Shown here: piece by piece, positions 1 through 8,169 of the stretch | How positions within the stretch are numbered: the first letter of the stretch is position 1 | Layout of the letters: each line of letters starts with the position of its first letter | Assembly: GCF_000328525.1 (NCBI RefSeq) | Contig: NC_019964.1 | Span: 2,232,001 to 2,296,000, forward strand | Direction: 5' to 3' | DNA length: 64,000 nt | From: Halovivax ruber XH-70 | GTDB lineage: Archaea > Halobacteriota > Halobacteria > Halobacteriales > Natrialbaceae | Position numbers and translations under genes: made by a program | Notes under the pieces: model-generated | Seen by the model: only the letters and a program-made list of their open reading frames with translations | What the model was told of the DNA's origin: nothing | Database searches by the model: none

Positions 1-252
1 ACGGCCGTCGACGCCGGGGAACTCGCCGCCGACGAGATCGAAGATCGCCACGTCGAATCCCACCTCGTGTTCCCGAGCGAACCGGATCTGGTCATCAAGA
101 CCGGCGCCGAACGGCTCTCCGATTTCATGATCTGGCAGTCGGTGTACTCCGAGCTGTACTTCACCGACGTCAACTGGCGCGATTTCCGCAAGCGGGACTT
201 CCTCCGGGCCGTCCTCGAGTACTGTAATCGCTCCAGGCGCTACGGGCGGTAA
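1..252 (+). CDS. uppS: Undecaprenyl/dolichyl diphosphate synthase (cis-prenyltransferase), C-terminal part
   Basis: Partial gene: the open frame runs in from the window edge and ends at TAA 250-252. The C-terminus carries the conserved cis-prenyltransferase block: KTGAERLSDFMIWQ, then YSELYFTDVNW and RDFLRAV. This matches the family RTSGExRLSNFxLWQ...YSELYF signature, with Lys in place of the usual Arg. The enzyme condenses isopentenyl diphosphate onto an allylic diphosphate to build the long Z-polyprenyl carrier lipid, which in haloarchaea is used for dolichol-linked glycosylation. It faces a second family member at 603-1541 on the other strand. Only the last 83 residues are visible; the catalytic N-terminal Asp lies outside the window. 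Confidence 0.9.
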   Translation, partial: TAVDAGELAADEIEDRHVESHLVFPSEPDLVIKTGAERLSDFMIWQSVYSELYFTDVNWRDFRKRDFLRAVLEYCNRSRRYGR

Positions 253-292
253 ACTGGACCGTGGGGCCAACGAGACGGCCAGCCAGACGTGT

Positions 293-514
293 TCACTCCG
301 GCAGTGACGCTGCCAGCCAGACGATCAGCCCCAGCACGACGAGTGTGAGCGAAGCCCCGATCGCGACGAACTCGACGGGCGTCGTCCGTGCCGCTGCCGC
401 GAGTGGGTGTCGTATCGAACCGGTCACGGCGAGCGCCAGAAACACGGTACAGCCGGCCACAACCAGCCCGACACCGACGAGTCGATGGTGGCTCGTGGGC
501 GAATCGTGACTCAT
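293..514 (-). CDS. Small two-span membrane protein, function unknown
   Basis: A 73-residue protein from an ATG at 514. After a short polar N-terminus (MSHDSPTSHH) come two hydrophobic segments, at about residues 13-32 and 47-68, joined by a loop with Arg, so it is probably a two-span membrane protein. It sits alone between the two facing uppS genes, downstream of the 603-1541 gene on the same strand and separated from it by about 90 bases. A link to polyprenol lipid metabolism is only positional. I do not recognise a named family. Confidence 0.6.
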   Translation of the reverse strand: MSHDSPTSHHRLVGVGLVVAGCTVFLALAVTGSIRHPLAAAARTTPVEFVAIGASLTLVVLGLIVWLAASLPE

Positions 515-602
515 CGGAGTCGATCACCGTGGGGCGATCCTCGTTCCGTGTTCCTGCGGGAGCGAGCAAGAACGGGCGTATCCGGTGAGCGAAAGCGAGC
601 GC

Positions 603-1541
603 TCATTCCGGAGCGGTCTCCTGTGAGTCCACCTCGAACTCGTCGAGCGATTCGCGTTCGGTCGAGGGGAGTGAGTCACGAAATCGGCCGAGGATCGAGC
701 GGGCATCCGCGAGTTCGGTCTCACCCATCGCGCGCAAAAGGGCGAGGGCACGCCTGGCGCGAGTCCGTCGCCACGAGCGCTCACGGTGTTCGTAGGTTCT
801 GACCGCACGGAGGAAGTCCGCCCGGGAGAACGCTGGCCAGTACGGTGTGCAGAAGTAGACGGCGGCTTCGTTGCCGTTCGCGTGCCAGGGGAGGAAGTTC
901 GAGGTTCGTTCGTCACCGCCGGTCCGGATGATGAGGTCGACGTCGCGAACGGTGCGGCCGTACAGGCGCGACTCGATCGTCTCCACGTCGATGTCGTCGG
1001 GCGTCAGATCACCGCCTTCGATCTCCCTGGCGACGCTGCGGGCCGCGGAGAGGAGTTCGTTCCGACCGCCGTACGCCAGCGCGATGTTGAGGACGAAGTC
1101 GTCGTAGTCGCGGGTTCGGTCCTCCGCGTACGCGATGGCCGTCTGAACGCGGTCGGGCAGCCGATCGACGTCGCCGATGGCCCGGATGCAGACGCCTTCC
1201 TCGTGGACGCGTTCGGCATCGGCGAACTCTCGTAACTTCTCACAGAGGAGATCGAAGATCACTTCCTGCTGTTCGGGCGGGCGCTCGAAGTTCTCCGTCG
1301 AGAACGCGTACAGAGTGAGTTCCTCGACGCCGACTTCCTGACACCACTCGAGGACGCGTTCGGTGGTGTCGGCACCGGCCTCGTAGCCCGTGGCGGTGTC
1401 CGCCCCGGCCTCACGTGCGTACCGACGGTTCCCGTCCTGAATAACCGCGACGTGCGCCGGCGCTCGCTCGTCGTCACCCAGTTCACGACGGAGGAGCCGT
1501 TCGTAACTCTCACCCAGCTGTCGGCGCAACCAGCCACGCAT
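603..1541 (-). CDS. uppS: Second cis-prenyltransferase (UppS-like), divergent C-terminal motif
   Basis: A 312-residue (Z)-prenyl diphosphate synthase. I start it at the ATG at 1541; an upstream TTG at 1553 is less likely. The N-terminal diphosphate-binding motif is VIQDGNRRYA, with the catalytic Asp near residue 36. The helix motif LYAFSTENFERP follows. The C-terminal block is unusual: RTGGDERTSNFLPWHANG then EAAVYFCTPYWP, instead of the canonical RLSNFxLWQxxYSELYF. It therefore belongs to a distinct haloarchaeal-type subgroup and may make a different chain length from the neighbour ending at 252. It is about 60 residues longer than typical bacterial UppS, with extra basic residues after the last motif. 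Confidence 0.9.
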   Translation of the reverse strand: MRGWLRRQLGESYERLLRRELGDDERAPAHVAVIQDGNRRYAREAGADTATGYEAGADTTERVLEWCQEVGVEELTLYAFSTENFERPPEQQEVIFDLLCEKLREFADAERVHEEGVCIRAIGDVDRLPDRVQTAIAYAEDRTRDYDDFVLNIALAYGGRNELLSAARSVAREIEGGDLTPDDIDVETIESRLYGRTVRDVDLIIRTGGDERTSNFLPWHANGNEAAVYFCTPYWPAFSRADFLRAVRTYEHRERSWRRTRARRALALLRAMGETELADARSILGRFRDSLPSTERESLDEFEVDSQETAPE

Positions 1542-1701
1542 CGGTCGAACCAACGGGACCCACGTCCATGTGTCTTTCGAGGCGATCGGATCTGTGAAAA
1601 ACGAACTAACTCGCCGCCATCGGGCGATCGATCACACTCGCGGGCGTGTCTCGCCAACGGAATCGTGACCGCTATCCGTGGTGACCCCGAAAGGCGAGCA
1701 A

Positions 1702-2118
1702 ATGGATGGCGTTATCGACGAGGACCTCTACCGGCGGACGAAGGCCCTGCTCGAACCCGGCGAGATCGAGTTGAACGGCGCGATCGTCCACACCGACTAC
1801 GACGGACAGGAAGACGTCCAGATGATGCAGGCGACGATCGATAGCGGCGACGTCATCGCCGAGGCAGCCGGCTACGACCCTGCGGACTGTTACGTCTACT
1901 CGGGGAACGACGACACGGACTTCTCCTCGAACCAGCACCAGGGCAAGACCATCGACGGCGACGAGTTCGTCTGGGAGTGCCAGCAACTCCTTCGAAAGGG
2001 CAGTTTCGATCTCGTCTTCTACTACGAGGCGAGCGCGGACCAGCAGGCGATCGAAGACGGCGTCCGCGACCTCGGGTTCGACGTGACGAGTGTCGACGGC
2101 ACCGCTACCGAGGAATGA
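1702..2118 (+). CDS. Conserved haloarchaeal protein of unknown function (DUF5778-like)
   Basis: A 138-residue acidic soluble protein. The frame is open from 1678, but the ATG at 1702 gives the natural start (MDGVIDEDLYRRTKALLEPG). It has no signal peptide or membrane segment. A mixed alpha/beta pattern is visible, with the hydrophobic strand SFDLVFYYEA near residue 105 and a run of His/Gln residues (SSNQHQGKTIDGDEF) before it. I associate the sequence with the haloarchaeal DUF5778 family from memory, without a search. It lies divergently from the second uppS gene and is not obviously in an operon with hemA. Confidence 0.65.
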   Translation: MDGVIDEDLYRRTKALLEPGEIELNGAIVHTDYDGQEDVQMMQATIDSGDVIAEAAGYDPADCYVYSGNDDTDFSSNQHQGKTIDGDEFVWECQQLLRKGSFDLVFYYEASADQQAIEDGVRDLGFDVTSVDGTATEE

Positions 2119-2383
2119 GTCGAGGAGCCCTGGCCTGGTGGCACTCGATCGTTCGGCGTCGCCGACCAGGGGTGGCTCGCACGGGCGCTTGGCCAGCGAC
2201 GGCCCAGCCGACTGCTCGGTCGAGAACGATCCGAACGGGTTCGGCCGAAACTGCCGACAGTCGGCGCAGAACGGCTGTCGACGGTGCGCCGGTTTGGACA
2301 CCTTTACGTAGCGGCGAGCCCAATTCGATCGACGTGAACGCGGACGGACCCGACGGAACCGTGCTCGATGGAGGGGTGTCGCC

Positions 2384-3694
2384 GTGACGATCAGCGGCGT
2401 CGTCTCCAGTGCTCGCGTGACGCACGACACGGCAGCCGTCGACGAGCTGGCAGCGGCGACCCCGGAGAGCCAACCCGCTGCCGTCTCACAGCTGTTGTCG
2501 GCTCCGGGGTGTCGGGAAGCGTACGTTCTCGCGACCTGCAATCGCGTCGAAGCCTACGTCGTCACCGAGACGGCACGCGACGGCTGGGATATACTCGCGA
2601 CGTTCTTCGACGATGCCCCCGATCGAGTGGTCGAAACGGCCGCCCACGAGGACAGCCTCACTCACCTGCTCCGCGTTGCGAGCGGGCTGGAATCGGTCGT
2701 CCTCGGCGAGGACCAGATCATCGGCCAGGTGCGGACGGCCTACGAGGACGCGACCGCCGTCGGCGGCGTTGGCGACCTGCTCGAACCGGCCGTGACGAAG
2801 GCGATCCACGTCGGCGAACGGGCCCGGACCGAGACGACGATCAACGAGGGAATCGTCTCGCTCGGCTCCGCAGCCGTCGAACTCGCCGGCGAGACGATCG
2901 ACGTCGACGGCGTCGACGCGCTCGTGGTCGGCGCCGGCGAGATGGGACAACTCGCCGCCCGGGCGCTCGAATCGAGCACTGTCGGCCATCTCACGATCGC
3001 CAACCGGACGATCGAACGTGCGGAGTCCGTACGAGAAACGATCGAGACGCCAGGAACGGCCGTCCCGCTCTCGGCGCTCGCGGCACACGCGAGCGAGGCG
3101 ACGCTTATCGTGACTGCGACAGGGAGCGACGAGCCGGTCCTCGGCCCCGACGACGTCGGCGACCACGAGCAAGTGATCGTCGACCTCGGCCAGCCGCGTG
3201 ACGTCGATCCCGCGACAGGATCGATGCCGGAGACGACCGTCTACGACCTCGACGATCTCGAGTCGCTCACGCGGAAGACCCGGGAACAACGCCAGACGGC
3301 CGCCGACGAGGTCGAATCGATGATCGAGCGAGAGTTCGGGAACCTGTTGATGCAGTTAAAGCGTGCGCGTGCGGACGAGGCCATCGCGGCGATGTACGAG
3401 AGTGCCACCCGGATCAAAGATCGGGAGGTGCAGACGGCACTGCACCGGCTCGAAGACCGTGGCAGTGTCTCCGACGAGGAACGAGAGATCGTCGAGTCGA
3501 TGGCCGACGCCGTCGTCAACCAGTTGCTCTCGGCACCCACCGAGAGTCTGCGCGACGCCGCCGTCGACGACGACTGGGAGACGATCGACACCGCCCTGCG
3601 GCTGTTCAACCCGGCCGAAAACGGTGGGGAGCCAGAGCCCACGTCTCGAAACACACCGGTCGAACACGCCCTCGGAGCGGCCGAAGACGACTGA
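2384..3694 (+). CDS. hemA: Glutamyl-tRNA reductase
   Basis: 436 residues from a GTG start. It reduces glutamyl-tRNA(Glu) to glutamate-1-semialdehyde with NADPH, the first committed step of C5 tetrapyrrole synthesis. The catalytic Cys is C52 in YVLATCNRVEAY. The active-site helix SGLESVVLGEDQIIGQV (near 105) and the NADPH-binding loop VVGAGEMGQLA (near 183) are typical. The C-terminal dimerisation helices end in a variable acidic tail. In many haloarchaea a precorrin-2 dehydrogenase gene lies just upstream; here the 265 bases before the start contain no recognisable gene, so hemA appears to stand alone. Confidence 0.95.
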   Translation: MTISGVVSSARVTHDTAAVDELAAATPESQPAAVSQLLSAPGCREAYVLATCNRVEAYVVTETARDGWDILATFFDDAPDRVVETAAHEDSLTHLLRVASGLESVVLGEDQIIGQVRTAYEDATAVGGVGDLLEPAVTKAIHVGERARTETTINEGIVSLGSAAVELAGETIDVDGVDALVVGAGEMGQLAARALESSTVGHLTIANRTIERAESVRETIETPGTAVPLSALAAHASEATLIVTATGSDEPVLGPDDVGDHEQVIVDLGQPRDVDPATGSMPETTVYDLDDLESLTRKTREQRQTAADEVESMIEREFGNLLMQLKRARADEAIAAMYESATRIKDREVQTALHRLEDRGSVSDEEREIVESMADAVVNQLLSAPTESLRDAAVDDDWETIDTALRLFNPAENGGEPEPTSRNTPVEHALGAAEDD

Positions 3695-3790
3695 GAGGGA
3701 CCCACCGCTGTGGCGACGGCACACCGTCTGATTCTTCGACAGGAAATAACCGACGGCAGTCCGGCCGCCCCACCGGCGAGGGACTACCCG

Positions 3791-3800
3791 AATTATTATT
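3791..3800 (+). promoter_or_regulatory. TATA-like element for the pterin dehydratase gene
   Basis: The AT-only decamer AATTATTATT sits in otherwise GC-rich DNA, 25-34 bases before the ATG at 3825. This spacing fits an archaeal TATA box driving a leaderless transcript. Confidence 0.5.
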
Positions 3801-3824
3801 TCACTGGCCTTCATCGGTGGCCCT

Positions 3825-4136
3825 ATGGCCGACCGACTCTCTGACGACGAAATCGCCGAACAACTGCCGAGTAGCTGGCAACGGGAGGGTGACGAGATCG
3901 TTCGCGTCTACGAGTTCACCGACTACCTCCACGGCGTCAACTTCGCCCAGATGGTGGGCGAAATCGCCGAAGCCCAGTTCCACCATCCCGAGATCATCAT
4001 CCGCTTCAAAGAGGTCGAAATCCGACTGACGACCCACGACGAAGGTGGAATCACCGACGCAGACATCGAGATGGCCGAGTTCATCGAATCCGAGCAGACC
4101 GCCCAGACTGGCGGCATCGACGACGTCGAACTCTGA
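3825..4136 (+). CDS. 4a-hydroxytetrahydrobiopterin dehydratase (pterin-4-alpha-carbinolamine dehydratase)
   Basis: 103 residues, normal length for the family. The active-site His pair is in EAQFHHPEIIIRF and the third motif in EIRLTTHDEGGIT, matching the PCD/DCoH pattern of HH-P followed by T-H. The family dehydrates 4a-carbinolamine pterin formed by aromatic hydroxylases; some archaeal members are suspected of other pterin-related roles. A TATA-like element 25-34 bases upstream supports this ATG. No aromatic hydroxylase is visible nearby, so the physiological substrate here is open. Confidence 0.9.
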   Translation: MADRLSDDEIAEQLPSSWQREGDEIVRVYEFTDYLHGVNFAQMVGEIAEAQFHHPEIIIRFKEVEIRLTTHDEGGITDADIEMAEFIESEQTAQTGGIDDVEL

Positions 4137-4288
4137 GTGGCGGAGTGAACCGACGCGCGTAGCGAGTTTCTCCGGCGATTCGATCACCGGTTTACAATTC
4201 GCCGCCTCACCGCAGTCAGCCGTCGCCGAAATAACTCCTGCAGTGAGACAGGGGAGTGACTACGGGGCCGGACTCGTGCGGTGAACGT

Positions 4289-4522
4289 ATGCCCGAGACC
4301 ACGCAGGACGTTCGCCGGCTGACGGCGGACGCGCTCGTTCCCGGTACGACCGTCTGTTACCATCACCGGCAGGGACGCGATCTGGCGACGATCACGGAGA
4401 CCGACGGGACGTTCGTCACGTTCGTCGGCGAGAACTGCGACGCACGATTTACCCACCGACAGATCGAACGGCTGCTCGACGCCGGGCGACTCGAGATCGT
4501 CCTGACGGACGACGATTCCTGA
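4289..4522 (+). CDS. Small hypothetical protein
   Basis: A 77-residue protein from the ATG at 4289; the open frame extends upstream to 4256 but with poorer start codons. Composition is acidic with one CY and one NCD cysteine. The middle resembles a small beta-barrel (TTVCYHHRQGRDLATITE, then TFVTFVGENC), followed by a helix (THRQIERLLDAG). I do not recognise the family. It is followed within 15 bases by a nested inverted repeat that could terminate it. Confidence 0.5.
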   Translation: MPETTQDVRRLTADALVPGTTVCYHHRQGRDLATITETDGTFVTFVGENCDARFTHRQIERLLDAGRLEIVLTDDDS

Positions 4523-4533
4523 GGTTCCTGGAT

Positions 4534-4573
4534 GGGCCCGCGGTTCGTGTCGACGAACCCATTTCGCGGGCCC
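4534..4573 (+). terminator. Nested hairpin between two genes (possible terminator)
   Basis: Two concentric stems are visible: outer GGGCCCGC (4534-4541) with GCGGGCCC (4566-4573), and inner GGTTCG (4542-4547) with CGAACC (4554-4559). The structure starts 12 bases after the stop of the small protein at 4289-4522 and ends 90 bases before the HAD gene. No U tract follows, so a terminator role is an inference. Confidence 0.4.
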
Positions 4574-4662
4574 CTGGTCCGTATCGCCGAACCCGTTTCG
4601 AACCTGAGCACGGCTTTGGTGACCACAACGCCCATGGTCGCTCCGCACGAACGGTCTCATCC

Positions 4663-5334
4663 ATGAGCGAGGGGTACGACTACTGGCTGCTCGATCTGGA
4701 CGGGACGCTGGTCGACGTCGAGTGGTCGTACGTCCGCGAGGTGTTCGATCGGGTTGGCACTCGCCTGGATCGACCCTTTAGCGACGCGGAGGCCGAAACG
4801 CTTTGGCACGGCCTGACCGGGTCGAGAAACCGACAACTCCGCCAGTGGGGCGTCGACCCAGACCCGTTCTGGAACGTCTTCCACGACGTCGAGGATCCGG
4901 CGATCAGGGCCGAGGCGACGTATCTCTACGACGATGCGGCGTTCGTCGCCGACCTCGACGAGCCAGTCGGGCTCGTGACCCACTGCCAGTCGTTTCTGAC
5001 CGAGCCGATTCTCGACCAGCTGGAGATCGCCGACTGGTTCGACGCAGTCTGCTGTTGTACGGACGAGACGGGCTGGAAACCCGACCCGACGCCCGTCGAA
5101 GGGGTCGTGGCCGAACTGGCCGACGCCGGCGGGACGGGGACCGGTGCCTCGAACCACACCAGTGTCACGAGCGGCAGCGGCGTCCTGGCCGGTGACGGCG
5201 CCTGCGACGTCGGTGCAGCCTGGAACGCCGGGCTGGACGCGATACACGTCGACCGGCACGGGCCGGAACAGCGCGGGCACTGCGTTCGTGGTGACCACCG
5301 CATCAGCTCGTTCGACGAACTCGACGTTCGGTGA
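4663..5334 (+). CDS. HAD-superfamily hydrolase (phosphoglycolate phosphatase-like)
   Basis: 223 residues. HAD motif I is DLDGT with nucleophile D11 and general acid D13. Motif II Thr lies in VGLVTHCQ, motif III Lys in GWKPDP, and motif IV acids in AGDGACDVGAAWNAG. A helical cap sits between motifs I and II, as in phosphoglycolate phosphatase and related phosphomonoesterases. Between motifs III and IV there is an extra Gly/Thr/Ser-rich stretch (GGTGTGASNHTSVTSGSG), not usual for the family. The substrate cannot be read from the sequence. Confidence 0.85.
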   Translation: MSEGYDYWLLDLDGTLVDVEWSYVREVFDRVGTRLDRPFSDAEAETLWHGLTGSRNRQLRQWGVDPDPFWNVFHDVEDPAIRAEATYLYDDAAFVADLDEPVGLVTHCQSFLTEPILDQLEIADWFDAVCCCTDETGWKPDPTPVEGVVAELADAGGTGTGASNHTSVTSGSGVLAGDGACDVGAAWNAGLDAIHVDRHGPEQRGHCVRGDHRISSFDELDVR

Positions 5335-5363
5335 CCGTGGAGTTGACTGGAAGAGCGACGGCT

Positions 5364-6011
5364 TCAGGGGGCGTGCTCGCCGGCGGGTTGTAGTTCCGCA
5401 TCGACGAGGGTCTCGTAGGCGCGGCGCAATCGTTCGGAGAGTGCCTGATGGGAAATTCCCAGTTCGGCGGCCAGTTCTTCCATCGACGTCCGTCTGGGGA
5501 TCTCGAAGTAGCCGTGTTCGAACGCCGCGACGAGCGCTTCGCGCTGTTCGGGGGTGAGCCGCGGGTGTGCCGTCGGGCCACCGCCGAGCTGTGAGACGCG
5601 GACGATCTCGACCGCCGTCCCGGCCTCGTCGAGTCGGTCGTGGGTGTCGGCGAGCGCGTTCCGGTCCGGAAACCGCATCTCGAGTTGCCACCAGCCCGAT
5701 CGCCCCGTCGCGTCGAGAACGGTCGCGTCGGCCTCGAGCAACCGATCGAAGCGGGTACGGGTCGCCGTGGACGGTTCGACGTCGTAGAGTAGTCGGTCGG
5801 GCGTCTCGATCAAGAGTTCCGCTGCTGCCACCGACGCGTCAGCGGCGAGTGCGTCCGTCACCGCCTCGGCCCCCGCCCCGGCGATCCACAGCGAGGGGAC
5901 CGTCCGGGAGATCGAGGACTCGAGCTGGACCGACAGGTCGGAGAGGCGATCGAACGAGTCCGCGAGGACCAGATCGGCGGCGGGGATTCGAAACTCTGCG
6001 ATCGTAGACAT
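5364..6011 (-). CDS. Bat-type HTH-10 transcriptional regulator
   Basis: 215 residues from the ATG at 6011; a second in-frame ATG lies at 6026, but the TATA-like element at 6037-6045 favours 6011 as a leaderless start. The C-terminal 50-60 residues form the HTH-10 domain: LTPEQREALVAAFEHGYFEIPRR, then MEELAAELGISHQALSERLRR. The N-terminal 150 residues are the usual haloarchaeal sensor-like domain of unknown ligand. Proteins of this type are related to the C-terminus of the bacterio-opsin activator Bat. It lies convergent with the HAD gene and next to moeA, but no target is evident. Confidence 0.85.
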   Translation of the reverse strand: MSTIAEFRIPAADLVLADSFDRLSDLSVQLESSISRTVPSLWIAGAGAEAVTDALAADASVAAAELLIETPDRLLYDVEPSTATRTRFDRLLEADATVLDATGRSGWWQLEMRFPDRNALADTHDRLDEAGTAVEIVRVSQLGGGPTAHPRLTPEQREALVAAFEHGYFEIPRRTSMEELAAELGISHQALSERLRRAYETLVDAELQPAGEHAP

Positions 6012-6036
6012 TGCAAGCACGTACATCGCTAGGCCC

Positions 6037-6045
6037 TAAAAACGC
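6037..6045 (-). promoter_or_regulatory. TATA-like element for the HTH-10 regulator
   Basis: On the minus strand the sequence GTTTTTAGG lies about 26-34 bases before the ATG at 6011. This decides between two candidate ATGs by placing the transcript start at 6011. Confidence 0.4.
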
Positions 6046-6133
6046 CATACTAAGCGGCTGTGACGGTCATTTTTCGAAGAAGGTCAGGTATCACAACGTA
6101 TCATCGTTCCCGATCAGTCGTCACGAAACGTGG

Positions 6134-8089
6134 TCAGGGTCCCGTTCGACGATCGATCGCGGCGATCAGTTGGTCGATCGCCAGTTTCCCGACCCGATCC
6201 GGGTTCGCGAGCAGGCGGACGGGTTGTTCACCGAGCGAGACGAACGACAGGTCGCCCCCCGCCGAGTCGCGAAGTCCGAGCCCGACGTCGGCCTCCCCAC
6301 GTGCCACGCGTCTGGCCGGGCTCTCGTGACCGGGAAGCCCGATATCGACGCCGTCGATCGCCGAGACGACTGCCGCACGGTCGCGTCCCGGCGTCGACGC
6401 GAACGCCGCCAGTTCGGCGTCGAACTGTCGCCGAAGCCCCGAGTCAGCCGTCCGATTCACGAACGAGAGGTCGCGATCGACCAGATCGGCGACTCCGGCG
6501 ACCTCGTCCGGATTCCCTGCCGGGACGAGCAATCCCCACTCGCGGGTAAAGCGAGTTAGCTCCCGACCGTCGTGTCCATCCTCGATCGGGCCGGCGACGA
6601 CGGCGACGTCCGGAACCCCTGCAGCGAGTGACCGGAGGGCGGGGCGAGAGCCGTCGGAAAGGTATCGCGGGTTCTCGAGATCGTCGAGCGCCCGGCTCAC
6701 GGTCGGATCGTCCTCGCCGACGACCAGCAGCGACGGCGGCCGGACCGACGGCGAAAACAGCGAGACCGTCACTCGCTCGCCCGCGGCCAGCCGATCCGTC
6801 GCGGCCGGCATCTCGACGACACCGTCGGCCCGTGCCAGACTCGTCGTCGCGCCGCTACCGCGATCGACGGGGTAGACGAGCGGTGGCGACGAGGCGGCCG
6901 CGTGTCCCTCGAGGATTTCGGAGTCAGTACTATCCTCGTCTGTCGTCGTGGCTGGCTCGATCAGCCCCACGGGAACGAGTCGGTGGCGGTCTTCGGCGAA
7001 GCGTTCGTCGACGGCCATCCGGCCCGTCACCGTGGCCGTCCGCGGCGCTGGCTGGCCGGCTGCCGCCCTGATCGCGGGGGCGACGAACGTTCGGAAGACC
7101 GTCATCGCGGAGACGGGGTAGCCGGGCAGGCCGACGTAGCCGGTCCCGTCGAGTCGACCGACGAGCATCGGCTTCCCGGGCTTTATTCGCACGCCGTGAA
7201 GGAGGAGTTCGCCGAGTTCGTCGACCAGCCGGTAGACGACGTCGAGTGCACCCGCGCTCGTCGACCCCGACGAGAGGACGAGATCGCACTCGTCGGCCGC
7301 GGTCCGGAGGACGGCCTCCATGGCCTCCCAGTCGTCGCCGACGTGGGGATACCTGACGGGGTCGCCACCGGCCGCCTCCACGGCCGCGGCGATGGCGACG
7401 CCGTTGACGTCGTAAATCTCCCCGCGGCGGCCGTCGATGGGGTCGCCGGGTGGGACCAGTTCGTCGCCCGTCGAGACGATACCGACCCGCGGCGGCGATC
7501 GAACCGCGACGGTCTCGGTGCCGAGCGCCGCCAGCAGGCCGATCTCCCGGGGCGTGAGTCGCGTTCCCGGCCCCAGAGCCCGCTGGCCGGCCGCGATGTC
7601 GGATCCCGCGGGCGAGACGTTGTCGCCGGCGGCGAGGATCGGTTCGACGCGGACCTCCTCGTCACCGGACGACGATGGCTCGTCAGCCGAGACGCGCTCG
7701 GTTTGCTCGACGGGGACCATCGCGTCGGCGCCGGGAGGGAGCACCGCACCGGTCGAGATCTCGACGGCCTCGCCCTCGCCGACAGAGACGTCGGGGCGCT
7801 CACCCGCACGAACCGTCCCCACGAGCGCGAGTCGAGCGAGTTCGTTCTCGTCGGCGCTGTCCATGCCCTCGCCAGCTCCGTCCGTATCAGCCGCACGGAG
7901 GGCGTACCCGTCTAACGCGGCTCGGTCGAATCCGGGGACGTCGAGGCCGGCCTCGATCCGTTCGGCCAGGACGCGACCGCTCGCTTCGTCGAGCGGAACG
8001 TGCTCGGTCCCGGTAGAACGGGCGAGGTCCCGGATCGCCTCGCGCGCCGCCGACGGCGGCGACAGGTCGGTCCGATCCGTGTGATCCAT
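6134..8089 (-). CDS. moeA: Molybdopterin molybdenumtransferase MoeA fused to a C-terminal binding-protein-like domain
   Basis: 651 residues from the ATG at 8089. Residues 1-430 are MoeA: the entry motif LDEASGRVLAERIEA, the ETVA-type core GIVSTGDELVPPGDP, SSGSTSAGALDVVYR, IKPGKPMLVG and GLPGYPVSAM. MoeA inserts molybdate (or tungstate) into adenylylated molybdopterin. The last 200 residues (from about SLLVVGEDDP) resemble a substrate-binding protein: DVAVVAGPIEDG, GLLVPAGNPDEV, SFVNRTADSGLRRQFD and VARGEADVGLGLRD, the pattern of ModA/LysR-type anion binding. Such fusions are known in haloarchaea and other archaea. The gene is divergent from the GIDE protein. Confidence 0.9.
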   Translation of the reverse strand: MDHTDRTDLSPPSAAREAIRDLARSTGTEHVPLDEASGRVLAERIEAGLDVPGFDRAALDGYALRAADTDGAGEGMDSADENELARLALVGTVRAGERPDVSVGEGEAVEISTGAVLPPGADAMVPVEQTERVSADEPSSSGDEEVRVEPILAAGDNVSPAGSDIAAGQRALGPGTRLTPREIGLLAALGTETVAVRSPPRVGIVSTGDELVPPGDPIDGRRGEIYDVNGVAIAAAVEAAGGDPVRYPHVGDDWEAMEAVLRTAADECDLVLSSGSTSAGALDVVYRLVDELGELLLHGVRIKPGKPMLVGRLDGTGYVGLPGYPVSAMTVFRTFVAPAIRAAAGQPAPRTATVTGRMAVDERFAEDRHRLVPVGLIEPATTTDEDSTDSEILEGHAAASSPPLVYPVDRGSGATTSLARADGVVEMPAATDRLAAGERVTVSLFSPSVRPPSLLVVGEDDPTVSRALDDLENPRYLSDGSRPALRSLAAGVPDVAVVAGPIEDGHDGRELTRFTREWGLLVPAGNPDEVAGVADLVDRDLSFVNRTADSGLRRQFDAELAAFASTPGRDRAAVVSAIDGVDIGLPGHESPARRVARGEADVGLGLRDSAGGDLSFVSLGEQPVRLLANPDRVGKLAIDQLIAAIDRRTGP

Positions 8090-8169
8090 ACGGGACAGTG
8101 GAGCCGTCTGCGTAAAATTCCTGGCGCTCCGGTCGGTAGTGTCATATATCCGCACCGTCGAGGAAGAGT

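Noticed and set aside
6902-7915. Long plus-strand frame inside moeA
   Set aside because: Antisense shadow of a high-GC gene; no recognisable motif while the minus frame shows all MoeA signatures.
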